Source of the DNA: Pelagimonas sp.
Lineage (GTDB): Bacteria > Pseudomonadota > Alphaproteobacteria > Rhodobacterales > Rhodobacteraceae
Assembly: GCA_025210345.1 (NCBI GenBank)
Contig: JAOARX010000035.1
Span: 124,001 to 188,000, forward strand
Length of the DNA stretch: 64,000 bases
Reading direction: 5' to 3'
This document shows, piece by piece, positions 29,030 to 41,287 of this stretch (position 1 is the stretch's first letter; each line of letters opens with the position of its first letter). Under the pieces are notes generated by a model, which worked only from the letters and a program-made list of their open reading frames with translations, was not told where the DNA came from and did not search any database. The translations under genes were made by a program, and so were the position numbers.

Positions 29030-29065
29030 ATGGGTCAGCAACCGCTGAAAATTCTGCGACGATAA
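29030..29065 (+). CDS. Possible 11-residue leader peptide ahead of argC
   Basis: AAGGAGATCTGAA precedes ATG 29030, which encodes MGQQPLKILRR and stops. A strong ribosome site on so short a frame, ending in two Arg codons and placed 101 bp before an arginine-biosynthesis gene, is what an arginine-sensing leader would look like. A GTGTCC/GGACAC hairpin follows (about 29103-29122), but there is no T-run, so classic transcriptional attenuation is not supported. Confidence 0.3.
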   Translation: MGQQPLKILRR

Positions 29066-29166
29066 TCGCGTATCACCGTGCCCTTTGGGTGCGGCCCTGT
29101 CGTGTGTCCGCCATTGGGGACACCCTTAGATCCTGACTTCAAAACTTCTAACTTGGGGATTGCCTC

Positions 29167-30195
29167 ATGTCTTATTCCATCGCCATCATTGGTGCGTCCG
29201 GCTATACGGGTGCCGAGTTGATCCGGTTGATTGCCACCCACCCATCCTTTGAAATCAAGGCTTTGGCCGCCAATTCCAAGGCAGGCCTGTCCATGGATCA
29301 GGTGTTCCCGCATCTGCGCCATCTGGATTTGCCGGAGTTGGTCACCTGGGAACAGATCGACTATAGCCAGATTGATCTCGCCTTTTGCGCGCTGCCGCAT
29401 AAGACCAGCCAGGAGGTGATCAGCCAGTTGCCCGCGACCGTCAAGATCGTCGATCTGAGCGCGGATTTCCGGTTGCGGGATCCGGAGGCCTATGAAACGT
29501 GGTACGGCAACCCGCATGCGGCGGTCGAGATGCAAAAAGAAGCGGTCTATGGGCTGACCGAGTTCTACCGTGATGAGATCAAATCTGCGCGGCTGGTGGC
29601 GGGCACCGGATGCAACGCGGCAACCGGGCAGTTTGTCTTGCGGCCGTTGATTGCGGCGGGGGTGATTGATCTGGATGACATTATTCTTGACCTGCAATGT
29701 GGGGTCAGCGGGGCCGGACGGTCGCTGAAAGAGAACCTGTTGCATGCGGAGCTTTCAGAAGGCACCAATGCCTATGCGGTTGGCGGTACACATCGGCATC
29801 TGGGTGAATTTGATCAGGAATTCAGTGCTTTGGCCGGGCGCGAGGTGAAAATCCAGTTCACACCGCATCTGGGGCCGTTCAATCGCGGCATTCTGGCGAC
29901 GTCTTATGTGAAAGGCGATCCGCAGGCGGTGCTGGCGGCGCTTAAGGCTGCCTATGAAGGGGAACCCTTTGTCGAGGTGCTGCCCTTTGGGCAAACACCG
30001 TCAACCCATCATGTGCGCGGGTCGAATTTCTGCCATATCGGGGTGACCGGCGACCGGATTGGCGGTCGCGCCATCGTCGTCGCGGCGCTGGACAACCTGT
30101 GCAAGGGCAGCTCGGGGCAGGCGGTGCAGAACGCCAACCTGATGCTGGGGGAAGCGGAAACCGCCGGTCTCATGCTGGCGCCGTGTTTCCCATAA
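29167..30195 (+). CDS. argC: N-acetyl-gamma-glutamyl-phosphate reductase
   Basis: A 342-residue type-1 ArgC, which reduces N-acetylglutamyl phosphate to the semialdehyde in arginine synthesis. The NADP-binding [18 protein letters not shown] is at residues 9-26 and the catalytic Cys149 is in [22 protein letters not shown] and [15 protein letters not shown] are further family blocks. It is a lone arginine gene here. The ribosome site is weak (GGGGATT). A short possible leader peptide lies upstream. Confidence 0.96.
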   Translation: MSYSIAIIGASGYTGAELIRLIATHPSFEIKALAANSKAGLSMDQVFPHLRHLDLPELVTWEQIDYSQIDLAFCALPHKTSQEVISQLPATVKIVDLSADFRLRDPEAYETWYGNPHAAVEMQKEAVYGLTEFYRDEIKSARLVAGTGCNAATGQFVLRPLIAAGVIDLDDIILDLQCGVSGAGRSLKENLLHAELSEGTNAYAVGGTHRHLGEFDQEFSALAGREVKIQFTPHLGPFNRGILATSYVKGDPQAVLAALKAAYEGEPFVEVLPFGQTPSTHHVRGSNFCHIGVTGDRIGGRAIVVAALDNLCKGSSGQAVQNANLMLGEAETAGLMLAPCFP

Positions 30196-30271
30196 ACGGC
30201 ATCGGCGATTTGATCTGCAGGAACGCCCCTTGGGCGCTCTTTTTGGATTGCGTTCAGGCCACGCATGCCCT

Positions 30272-30292
30272 GGGGAAGGCATTGCCTTCCCC
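30272..30292. repeat. Hairpin downstream of argC
   Basis: GGGGAAGGCA and TGCCTTCCCC form a 9- to 10-bp stem with almost no loop, 77 bp after the argC stop and 37 bp before the stop of the convergent Hint gene. It could end both transcripts, although no T-run follows on either strand. Confidence 0.5.
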
Positions 30293-30328
30293 AAACCCCA
30301 TCCGGGTGACCGGGGTGGTGGGGCGCAA

Positions 30329-31408
30329 TCAGGCGCGTGTGCGCAGGGGGGCAGTGAGAGGGCTGCGCAGACGGGCGCGCCCCTGTGAGCCACGGATTTG
30401 CAGGCGGGAAGTCTGATAAATCCTGGCTGTATCGGCGGCGGGCAAGAGTGGGCGCGCGGGCGGCCCATACCCAAGGTTGGGCGATTGGGTGACGCCGGGA
30501 AACATGGCGATCATGCGCAAGCGGTCAAGATTAGACAGATGCATCAGTGCCTGGCGGCCTGGCCAAAAACTTTCCACTGCGAGACCGTTGGCAAAGATCA
30601 CTTCGTGGGCTGGGGTCATCAGGCTTATGTAAGTGATGGATTTTTTCCCCATCAACTGGCGCAGCCGGTCATGGGCCAGCAACCCTTTGACAGGAGCGAG
30701 CACCTCGCCCTGCGGTGTGGCCAGCAGCAAGCGGTGCTGCGGCGAGAGCGTCAGATCGCGTTTCGGGAGCTTTTGCCCAAAGGCATGCGCGCGGATTGTG
30801 ATCGGTTTTTGCGTATTCTGCCGATCTGAATTGAAACGCAAATGGCGCTTGCCGATCCAGATCAGTGGCTGCGGACCGGATCCGAGGGTGTGGACCAGAT
30901 CCCCAGGATGCAGTGTTTCGATCTTGCGGTTGCCCGTCGGAGTTTCGATCACCGTTCCCGGTGCAAAGCAGACGTATTCGTTATAGCGAAACGCGGGGGC
31001 CCCCACGGTTGCGTCCGGGTTGGAGTTATAGGTGATCACCGTATAGCTGCGCCCGTTGACCAGCGGCTGTTCGGACAGCGTGTAATCCCCGGCGGCGGCC
31101 CCCTGTTCCACGTCGAATTCGACCACGACGAATTCTTCGGCGGTGACATTGTCGCGGATGAGATAGGAAATCTCGGCATCCACCCGGGAACCGGAGGAAG
31201 TCAGGCCGCCGACGGTGACGTCTGCGGTTGCGGTCTCGGCACCGTTGTTGTCGTCGTCCAGTGTCAGCCCCTCAATACCGGGTTCATTGTCGGTGATGCT
31301 GGCGCTGCCCACCACGGAGGACGCGCCGGTATAGGTAAAGGTGCCACTGCTGGTGAACCCGTTGGCAGAGGGGCGATTGGCATAGAAGCTGACATTGTAG
31401 ATTGGCAT
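30329..31408 (-). CDS. Hint-domain (Hedgehog/intein-type) protein
   Basis: About 359 residues. The first 165 residues are beta-rich and acidic (MPIYNVSFYANRPS..., Asn/Asp/Gly/Thr-rich, probably a secreted or surface passenger). The Hint_2 domain follows: CFAPGTVIETPTGNRKIETLHPGDLV, then LTLSPQHRLLLATP, with a final FANGLAVESFWPG block. Start ATG 31408 is chosen because the upstream extension would overlap the ccmE promoter. It is the second Hint protein of the window and has a different N-terminal half from the one at 14143-15159. Confidence 0.82.
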   Translation of the reverse strand: MPIYNVSFYANRPSANGFTSSGTFTYTGASSVVGSASITDNEPGIEGLTLDDDNNGAETATADVTVGGLTSSGSRVDAEISYLIRDNVTAEEFVVVEFDVEQGAAAGDYTLSEQPLVNGRSYTVITYNSNPDATVGAPAFRYNEYVCFAPGTVIETPTGNRKIETLHPGDLVHTLGSGPQPLIWIGKRHLRFNSDRQNTQKPITIRAHAFGQKLPKRDLTLSPQHRLLLATPQGEVLAPVKGLLAHDRLRQLMGKKSITYISLMTPAHEVIFANGLAVESFWPGRQALMHLSNLDRLRMIAMFPGVTQSPNLGYGPPARPLLPAADTARIYQTSRLQIRGSQGRARLRSPLTAPLRTRA

Positions 31409-31623
31409 CGGCTGTCCCGTCGTTTCCGCCGGACCATGCAGAAAGATGGTTAATTCCGGGTATAGGCCCCTGGTGAGGTATGCGCCGTGGGGCCAGACGC
31501 CACCTGAGCTGTATGGGCCCGCACCTGGGGACAGGTGGACCAGGGCAGGCGCGGCATATTGGCCGGGGGCTTCGCTTTGGGGGGAGATGAGATTATATAG
31601 GGCGCAAGGAAAGAGGGGCTGAG

Positions 31624-32073
31624 ATGGCGTTGAAATCACTCAAAAAGCAGCGGCGCATTCAAATCATCGCCGTGGCGGCGGCGGCATTGACCGTATCGAC
31701 GGCGTTGATTGGCTATGCGATGCGCGACGGGATCAACTTTTTCCGCGCCCCCAGCCAGATTGTCGAGGAACCACCAGCGCCGAACGAAGTGTTCCGCATC
31801 GGTGGGCTTGTCGAAGAGGGCAGCCTGGAACGTGGCGTTGGTGAGCAGATCCGCTTTAGTGTCACTGACGGCGGGGCCAGTATTCCAGTGGTCTACACTG
31901 GGGTTTTGCCGGACCTGTTCGAAGAGAACCAGGGCATGGTAGGCACCGGGCGCTATGTGAATGGTGTGTTCGAGGCGCATGAGATCCTCGCCAAACACGA
32001 TGAAACCTATATGCCCAAGGAAGTTGTGGACGCGTTGAAGGAGCAGGGCGTTTATCAAGAGCCTGATAGCTAA
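31624..32073 (+). CDS. ccmE: Cytochrome c maturation heme chaperone
   Basis: A 149-residue CcmE, which holds heme covalently and passes it to apocytochrome c in the periplasm. It has one N-terminal membrane anchor (residues 12-31), the OB-fold FRIGGLVEEGSLERG, and the heme-binding His125 with Tyr129 in LAKHDETYMP. It stands apart from the other ccm genes, as often in Rhodobacterales. The ATG has GGGGCTGAG upstream. Confidence 0.95.
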   Translation: MALKSLKKQRRIQIIAVAAAALTVSTALIGYAMRDGINFFRAPSQIVEEPPAPNEVFRIGGLVEEGSLERGVGEQIRFSVTDGGASIPVVYTGVLPDLFEENQGMVGTGRYVNGVFEAHEILAKHDETYMPKEVVDALKEQGVYQEPDS

Positions 32074-32198
32074 GGACCATGATGCCCCACAGGGAGCGTG
32101 TTATCTGGTGCCGCGGTTGTCTGTTTGTTGGGGGAGGAGACGCGGGTTGTAAAGGGGTCCGGATCTGGCAGTTGGGTGAACTGCGGGCCGGGTTATCT

Positions 32199-33512
32199 TT
32201 ATCTGGCCACCTGAAGCACGCTCTCTGCATGCAAAAGTGGCAGGACAATGGTCGCCCGCAGACCGCGTGTTCCCTGGGCCAAATGCAGGCCGCCTTTGGA
32301 CTGACGCGCGAAGCCCGACACCGCCGAAAGCCCAAGGCCCGGTCCCTCACCCTGGAGTTTGGTTGTGTAAAAAGGCTCTGTCAGCAATGGAAGCGCCGCA
32401 GCCTGTACTCCGGGGCCGTCATCTTCGATCGAGATCGCCAGATAGGGGGCGTTCGCTTCGAGAGGAACATCCAGATCGGGGGATTCGGTCAGAATGCGGC
32501 TGGACATGACGATATTGCCTTTGCCCTTCAGCGCATCCTGAGCGTTCAGGCAAAGCTGGATCATGCAGGTTTCCAACATGTCACGATCCACCAGCACTGC
32601 GTGCCCATCGTCCGGAGGAATGCAAGTCAGGGTCACGCCGGGATCCAGAAGATCGCCACAGACGGCCTGAACCCGGGGAAAGAACTCGGACATGGATGTG
32701 GGGTGCGGGCTAAGCCGGGTGCGCCCGCTTGACGCCAGCAATTGCTTTACGGTGATCGAAGCCCGGCGGGCGGCTTCTTGCACCTGTTCGATTGCGCCTT
32801 TGCGCTCTTCGTCGGTTGGTAGGTGGTCAAGCAGCTCAAGGTTGCCGGTGATCGCGGTGAGCTGGTTGTTGAACTCATGCGCAACCCCCCCAACGAACTG
32901 GCCCATGGCGCGGGCCTTTTGAGCGCGGGCATAGCGCTGTTGCGCCTCGCGCAGGGCGCGTTGTTCCTGCACGCGCCGCGCCACGGATTTCAGATAGTAG
33001 ATCGTCGCGCTGATACAGATGATCAGCGTGGTGAAAAACGCGGATCGACTGGAAAATGTATCGGTGGACATATAGAACATAAGCATATACGTGCCCACGG
33101 TGATCGTGGCATCCAGATAGGCGGATTCAGGGCTGAGAACTGGCTTTTGGATCTGGTAGAACATCATGCCAAAGAACACGGTCCCGGTCATGAAATAAAA
33201 GGCCGTCGTGCCCTGCGCGAACATCAAGACCATGACGCCAGCAAATGTTCCCGCGCTGAGAAAATAGAACACCAACGCCACATAAAGGTGCGCCGTGCTA
33301 ACCGGATGCGTGCGCGGTCGGGCGATCAGTACATAGATTCCGGTGATCACCGTATAGAGGATGCTCCAGATGACAAAGGCCATGTCCAGGGTGAAAGCAA
33401 AAAGAAGTGCCGCGGAAAAATAACTGATCGCAAACCGCAGCAAGACTTCTGAGCGGTCCCCAAAATCGGCGCTAAACAACGCCTCCAAGCGGGCAGAATT
33501 AGATAGGGGCAT
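32199..33512 (-). CDS. Orphan membrane sensor histidine kinase
   Basis: A 437-residue kinase. Residues 20-172 contain about six hydrophobic segments with short loops, so it likely senses within the membrane. A coiled coil leads to the H-box GGVAHEFNNQLTAITGNLEL with His212; the N-box CLNAQDAL, G1 EDDGPG and G2 GEGPGLGLS complete the ATPase domain. No response regulator is adjacent and there is no receiver domain, so the partner is elsewhere. H-box style is that of HisKA proteins of the AHEFNN subgroup. Confidence 0.9.
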   Translation of the reverse strand: MPLSNSARLEALFSADFGDRSEVLLRFAISYFSAALLFAFTLDMAFVIWSILYTVITGIYVLIARPRTHPVSTAHLYVALVFYFLSAGTFAGVMVLMFAQGTTAFYFMTGTVFFGMMFYQIQKPVLSPESAYLDATITVGTYMLMFYMSTDTFSSRSAFFTTLIICISATIYYLKSVARRVQEQRALREAQQRYARAQKARAMGQFVGGVAHEFNNQLTAITGNLELLDHLPTDEERKGAIEQVQEAARRASITVKQLLASSGRTRLSPHPTSMSEFFPRVQAVCGDLLDPGVTLTCIPPDDGHAVLVDRDMLETCMIQLCLNAQDALKGKGNIVMSSRILTESPDLDVPLEANAPYLAISIEDDGPGVQAAALPLLTEPFYTTKLQGEGPGLGLSAVSGFARQSKGGLHLAQGTRGLRATIVLPLLHAESVLQVAR

Positions 33513-33591
33513 ACAATAAACGAAACCTGTTCGACAACAGAGTTAGTTTATTCCGTGACGCAGGTTAGCAGCAAGTGAATCAAAGGTGCAA

Positions 33592-33629
33592 AAGGATAGG
33601 CGCAACCCGGTTATGTGTCGGGTTGCGCC
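33592..33629 (-). terminator. Terminator of eno
   Basis: GGCGCAACCCG and CGGGTTGCGCC form an 11-bp stem with a 9-nt loop, 8 bp after the eno stop. On the minus strand it is followed by TATCCTTTT, so a Rho-independent end is likely. Confidence 0.75.
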
Positions 33630-33637
33630 AACTGCGG

Positions 33638-35023
<1,386 letters not shown>

Positions 35024-35134
35024 TTGCCGATTGCGGCAGATCGCGTGCGGGCGCTGCTTGCGCGCAACGCACCAGCGGGGGCGCCAGGTGGTACCAGGTG
35101 AGACCGCAGAACGCCTGGTTTTCGGGGCGGCGCC

Positions 35135-36028
35135 TTAGTCTGTTGTCACTGCTTGATCGGGTGAAAAGCTGCGGGCCAGGCGCGCTTCGCGTATGAAACT
35201 GTACAGGCCCGCCAACAGGATCAGACCTGCCCCACACAAAGTGGCCGTGTCAGGGCGCTCGGCAAAGATCACGATGCCTAGGCCGGTGGTAAAGACCAGC
35301 CGCGCATAGCGAAACGGCGCGACGATCGACACGGACGCCATGCGCATCGCCGCCGTCAAGGCCAGATAGCCAAAGGCCGTCACCAGAACCGCTGCCAAAA
35401 GATAGGTCAGCGTCAGCGGGGCGAAATCCAATGGTTTGTTTTCGAACACGAAAAACAAGACAACCCCAACCGGCAGTGTCGACCCGAACCCCCAGACCGA
35501 CAGGCTGAGCGCAGGGACCCGGGCGGGGGCCAGCCGCGTGACCAGATCACGCAGCGCCAGCCCGGCAACCCCCATCACGGCAAACAGCTCCCATCCGGAA
35601 AAGCTGGTGCCAAAGGGGCGGATCACGATCAACATACCCACGAGGCCAACCGCAATGGCCAGCCAGCGCCGCCATCCCACGGTTTCCCCTAAAAACAGCG
35701 CGGCACCCAGTGTGGACAACAGGGGCGCGGCTTGCATGATGGCGGCGAAAATGGACAGCGGCACCTTGGAGATGCCGATCACAAGGCCAATGGCCCCGAT
35801 GATTTCAAACAGGTTGCGCAGCAGCACCATCGGGTGCAACGCATCGCGCGACCAGACGGATATTCCCCTGAGCCGGGCCAATCCGATGAATAGCGCCGTG
35901 CCGCCGGTGCTGAGAAAGAACATGATCTGCCCCAGCGGCGCGCTTTGCGACGAGAGCTTGATAAAGCCGTCGCTCAGCGCCAAAAGCGCCATCGCAAGAA
36001 CCATGAGACCAATTGCGCGCAGGGTCAT
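35135..36028 (-). CDS. EamA/DMT-family transporter
   Basis: A 297-residue membrane protein with ten predicted segments arranged as two EamA repeats (first from residue 5, second from about 150). Members export or import small metabolites; substrate cannot be told. It begins 1 bp after the pgm stop and is therefore the last gene of the regulator-bgl-glk-pgm operon, which makes a sugar-related or overflow-metabolite role possible (inference). Confidence 0.87.
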   Translation of the reverse strand: MTLRAIGLMVLAMALLALSDGFIKLSSQSAPLGQIMFFLSTGGTALFIGLARLRGISVWSRDALHPMVLLRNLFEIIGAIGLVIGISKVPLSIFAAIMQAAPLLSTLGAALFLGETVGWRRWLAIAVGLVGMLIVIRPFGTSFSGWELFAVMGVAGLALRDLVTRLAPARVPALSLSVWGFGSTLPVGVVLFFVFENKPLDFAPLTLTYLLAAVLVTAFGYLALTAAMRMASVSIVAPFRYARLVFTTGLGIVIFAERPDTATLCGAGLILLAGLYSFIREARLARSFSPDQAVTTD

Positions 36029-36029
36029 A

Positions 36030-37721
<1,692 letters not shown>

Positions 37722-38693
37722 TTACGCGGGGGGTGCGATCATCTCTTGCAGGTGGGCGGCGCAGCCGCGCAGGGCGGCGTAATCGTCCGTGACCAGATGC
37801 AGAGGAAAACGTTGCACGAAATCCGTAAATCGCCCCTTGTTGGCATAGGCCTGCATAAAGCCCGCTTCGATCAGGTGGCGGCCAAGATGGTTCATCACCC
37901 CACCCACGAGAAAGATACCGCCATGGGGCAGCGTACACATGGCGAGATCGGAACAATAGCGCCCGGCGAACCGCGCAAAGAGCTGCATGGCACGGACCGC
38001 TTGCGGGTCGTTGGCCTGATAGGCCGCATGGATCGCTGCGGCATCCAGCGGCGTTCCGCGTCCTTCATCATGGCACACCCAGGCGTGCAGGCGCTCAAAG
38101 CCGCGCCCTGACAGGATGTCTTCGAGGCTGGGTTCGGGGTGGCGCGCGGCGATCCAGTCGCGCAGGGCCAGCTCTTCGGGATCACGCGCCAACAGTGCCA
38201 TATGGCCAAATTCTCCGGCGGGCACGCAGGTCACGCCCCCGGCGTTGACGATGATGGCCGCGTTCAGGCCGGTGCCGATATTGACCACCAGCCGGGTGGC
38301 CTGCGGGGTGCAGATCTCTTTGGTGCCGGGGTGCAGGGTGTCGAGGCTGCTGGCGGGCATGGTGGGCATCGCGTGCCCCTGCGCCTGCATATCGTTCAGA
38401 ATATCAACGGTTTGTGCCCCGGTCGCCGCGCGCAGGCTGTCCAATGTGACCAGCCAGTCCCGATTGGTCACACGGCCCTGGCCGTTCTCGACAGGACCGG
38501 CGATGTCGATGCAGACCGCCCGTGGCCGGACGTCGTGATGTGACAGGAACGCGCTGAGCACGGCCTCGATGCTGGGATGGTCGGCGTTGCGATAGCGTTG
38601 AATCGTATCCGCACGCACCTGACCATTTTCACATAGCGCGACACGCCCATTGGTGCCGCCGAAATCGGCGACAAGGTTGACGGGGTGGGTCAT
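37722..38693 (-). CDS. glk: Glucokinase
   Basis: A 323-residue ROK-independent (Glk-type) glucokinase. ATP-binding VADFGGTNGRVAL is at residues 8-20, the catalytic Asp lies in LNDMQAQGHA, and NIGTGLN with the sugar contact GEFGHM follow. It phosphorylates glucose delivered by AglA or the GH1 enzyme. The start lies 4 bp after the beta-glucosidase stop. Confidence 0.94.
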   Translation of the reverse strand: MTHPVNLVADFGGTNGRVALCENGQVRADTIQRYRNADHPSIEAVLSAFLSHHDVRPRAVCIDIAGPVENGQGRVTNRDWLVTLDSLRAATGAQTVDILNDMQAQGHAMPTMPASSLDTLHPGTKEICTPQATRLVVNIGTGLNAAIIVNAGGVTCVPAGEFGHMALLARDPEELALRDWIAARHPEPSLEDILSGRGFERLHAWVCHDEGRGTPLDAAAIHAAYQANDPQAVRAMQLFARFAGRYCSDLAMCTLPHGGIFLVGGVMNHLGRHLIEAGFMQAYANKGRFTDFVQRFPLHLVTDDYAALRGCAAHLQEMIAPPA

Positions 38694-38697
38694 GAGA

Positions 38698-40035
38698 TCA
38701 GCTCCTCAGCGCGTTTGCCAAGGTGTGATAAGATGATTTCGGTGTGCGCTCAAGCGTGTCGAAATCCACATGCACCAGGCCAAACCGTTTTTCATAGCCC
38801 AAGGCCCATTCGTAATTGTCCAAGAGGGACCAGACCATGTAGCCCTGAACAGGAACTCCGTCTTGGATCGCGCGTTTGACCTGTGCCAGGTGGGTCTCCA
38901 GATAGGCGATGCGCGCGGGGTCGTTGACGCCGTCAGGCTCGCGCTGATCTGCGCAGGCCATGCCGTTTTCGGTCACGAACAGGGGCAGATCCCCGGTGTA
39001 GTCGCGCGTGGTGCGCGTGAGAAGCTGGTACAGGCCCTCGGGGTAGATTTCCCAACCCATCTGGGTCTTTGGCAAGGGTCCATCGACTTCGCGCAGAGCG
39101 GGCCAGCCGGGGCGCGTCAGATCGGTTTCGGGGGCAATCCGCTTGCGGGTGTAATAGTTGACCCCAACCCAATCGAGCGGGCTTTGGATGGTGGGGAAAT
39201 CGTCTTGCCAGCGGTCGGGGAGATGGGGTTCCAGCCCCTCCAAGACGATTTGGGGGTATTCCCCTTTGAACACGCCGCTCAGGAACCAGTGGTTGTAGAT
39301 GCCGTCATAGCGGGCGGCGGCGCGGGTGGCCTGGGGGCTGTTGTCCACGGGGTCGGCCCATTCCATGTTGAACACCCCACCCAGGTTGGTCATGCCAAGG
39401 GCGCGCATGGTTTCGATGGCCGAGCCATGGGCCAGCAGTACGTGGTGCATGGCATGCGCGGCGGCGCGGATGTCACGCAGACCGGGGGCGTGCTCCCCCA
39501 GAAAGTGGCTGAGCCAGGCCACGCACCAGGGTTCATTGATCGGTGCAACCGAAGACATGCGATCGCCGATCCGGGACATGATGGCCTGGGTGAAATCAGC
39601 AAACCAATGCGCTATGTCGCGATTGCGCCACCCGCCCTTGTCCGCCAGGCTGGAGGGGAGCTCCCAGTGGTAGAGCGTGGCGCAGGGGTGTATCCCGCGT
39701 TCCAGCATCGCATCAGTCAAACGGTCATAAAAATCAACACCTTCCGGGTTGATGTTCACCCCGTCAGGCATCACGCGTGCCCAGCTGATGGAAAAGCGAT
39801 ACGCGTCAAACCCGCCGGCCTGAACAAGGTCCAGATCCTCGGCGTAGCGGGTGTAATGATCACAGGCCAGGGCACCTGTTTCCCCGCGCACCACATTGCC
39901 GGGGGTCGCAGCGAAATCATCCCAGTGGGTGCGGCCCGCGCCCCCTTTGGCGTGGCCCTCGATCTGATAGCTGGATGTCGCGACGCCAAAGATGAAATCG
40001 TCCGGAAAATCAGCACGTTTGTGGGGAAAGCTCAT
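38698..40035 (-). CDS. GH1 beta-glucosidase
   Basis: A 445-residue family-1 glycoside hydrolase with no signal peptide, so cytoplasmic. The N-terminal FIFGVATSSYQIEG motif, acid/base Glu in PINEPWCVAW (about residue 167) and nucleophile Glu in FVTENGMA (about 357) are all present, as is WSLLDNYEWALGY near the end. It cleaves beta-glucosides to glucose. Its start overlaps the aglR-like stop by 4 bp, so it is controlled with the regulator. Confidence 0.94.
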   Translation of the reverse strand: MSFPHKRADFPDDFIFGVATSSYQIEGHAKGGAGRTHWDDFAATPGNVVRGETGALACDHYTRYAEDLDLVQAGGFDAYRFSISWARVMPDGVNINPEGVDFYDRLTDAMLERGIHPCATLYHWELPSSLADKGGWRNRDIAHWFADFTQAIMSRIGDRMSSVAPINEPWCVAWLSHFLGEHAPGLRDIRAAAHAMHHVLLAHGSAIETMRALGMTNLGGVFNMEWADPVDNSPQATRAAARYDGIYNHWFLSGVFKGEYPQIVLEGLEPHLPDRWQDDFPTIQSPLDWVGVNYYTRKRIAPETDLTRPGWPALREVDGPLPKTQMGWEIYPEGLYQLLTRTTRDYTGDLPLFVTENGMACADQREPDGVNDPARIAYLETHLAQVKRAIQDGVPVQGYMVWSLLDNYEWALGYEKRFGLVHVDFDTLERTPKSSYHTLANALRS

Positions 40036-41057
40036 GTCATTGCCGGTCCTGTGGATTGCCCGATGATCAGCTCGGCTTCGATCATCTTGGTCAAAGGGGG
40101 ATCTTGCGGCGCGCGGATCTGCTGCAGCAACATCTGCGCGGCCATTTCCCCCGCCTTGTGGACGGAAGAGCGCGTTGCGGTGAAGATCGGCACATCTGGC
40201 CCGTTCTTGAGATAACTCAGGTCATCGTCATGGGTGATCACCGAAATATCGTGGCCCATCTCAAACCCCATTTCGTGGATCGCACGGCGCACGCCAATTG
40301 CTGACACCATGGATGAGACCAGGAATGCCGATGGCGGCGCGGGGCTCCGCAGCATGTCAATCGCGGCCTGATAGCCATAGGGCTCGGTCATCTCGCCGGA
40401 TCGCATCAAGCTGGGGTCTGCCGACAGCCCGTGCGCCTGCAGAACCTGAAGATAGCTTTCGCGCCTGCGAAAGGCAAAGTCCATGAACTCATGCCCGTTG
40501 ATCAGGGCGATTTTGCGGTGTCCAAGCTGGATCAGAAACTGGGTCGCGCGTTCAAAGGCGCGCCCGTTGTTGGTGTCCAGCCAACTGTAGGGGGCGGTAA
40601 CCTGCGAGGCACGGCCATGCACGACAAAGGGCATGCCAAGCGCAAGCAGAAGTTCGATTCGCGGGTCGGCCATCCGCGGGCCGTGCAAGATGAATCCATC
40701 GACCAGGCCGCGTCGGCGCAGGCTGCGATAGGTTTCTTCCTGCCGCGTGTCATCGACCATGGAGATCATGATTTCATACCCCGCGGCCGAATAGGTTTCA
40801 CCCGCCCCGGCGATGAAATCGCCAAAAATCGGGTTCACCATTTCATGCTGATCCGAGACGGGGATCACGTGACCGATGGCATGGCTGTGCCCGGTGGCCA
40901 GGCTTTTGGCGCGGGAATTGGGGCTGTAATTCAGAGCCTTGGCGGCGTCTTGCACGCGTTTTCGCGTGCGCTCGGACACTTCGGGGTAGCCGTTCAGCGC
41001 CCGGCTGACGGTGGTTTGTGAAAGGCCAAGGTGATCTGAGAGCTGCTTTAGGTTCAT
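40032..41057 (-). CDS. aglR: LacI-family regulator of the alpha-glucoside locus (AglR-like)
   Basis: A 341-residue LacI-type regulator: helix-turn-helix MNLKQLSDHLGLSQTTVSRALNGYPEVS at the N-terminus, hinge helix NSRAKSLATG, then a periplasmic-binding-like sugar domain. ATG 41057 is chosen because LacI proteins begin at the HTH; the extension to 41093 would run through the operator. The name rests on its position divergent from aglEFGAK and the palindromes CAAAGCGCTTTG in the shared region. Binding would repress both directions without inducer. Confidence 0.88.
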   Translation of the reverse strand: MNLKQLSDHLGLSQTTVSRALNGYPEVSERTRKRVQDAAKALNYSPNSRAKSLATGHSHAIGHVIPVSDQHEMVNPIFGDFIAGAGETYSAAGYEIMISMVDDTRQEETYRSLRRRGLVDGFILHGPRMADPRIELLLALGMPFVVHGRASQVTAPYSWLDTNNGRAFERATQFLIQLGHRKIALINGHEFMDFAFRRRESYLQVLQAHGLSADPSLMRSGEMTEPYGYQAAIDMLRSPAPPSAFLVSSMVSAIGVRRAIHEMGFEMGHDISVITHDDDLSYLKNGPDVPIFTATRSSVHKAGEMAAQMLLQQIRAPQDPPLTKMIEAELIIGQSTGPAMT

Positions 41058-41071
41058 GCCATAGTAAGGGC

Positions 41072-41083
41072 CAAAGCGCTTTG
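41072..41083. promoter_or_regulatory. LacI-type operator, proximal to aglR
   Basis: CAAAGCGCTTTG is a perfect 12-bp palindrome 14 bp upstream of the aglR start, placed for autoregulation. The same 12 bp recur at 41218-41229. Confidence 0.75.
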
Positions 41084-41215
41084 AGTTTGTCAAGATAAAG
41101 CTTTGGCGGCTCCATGTGTTCGGATATTACTGTTTCTGCGTTGCAGCGAAAGAAACCCTTAAGGTTATGGCTGAAATTCTTGACAGGGGGAGGATTTGGG
41201 AAAAGAGTGCCGTCA

Positions 41216-41231
41216 TTCAAAGCGCTTTGAA
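41216..41231. promoter_or_regulatory. LacI-type operator upstream of aglE
   Basis: TTCAAAGCGCTTTGAA is a perfect 16-bp palindrome 56 bp before the aglE start. Its centre is 146 bp from that of the 41072 site, close to 14 helical turns, so looping between the two is possible. Confidence 0.8.
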
Positions 41232-41287
41232 AAATGGGCGCAACGTCGTGAAGCGGTCCCGGCATGGGGTTGATTGGGAGGTCAACA

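Noticed and set aside
38770-40215. 481-residue plus-strand frame opposite the GH1 beta-glucosidase
   Set aside because: Antisense shadow; the GH1 frame has all catalytic residues.
41264-41287. Earlier ATG for aglE at 41264
   Set aside because: The ribosome site GGGAGG lies after it and a normal signal peptide begins at 41288.
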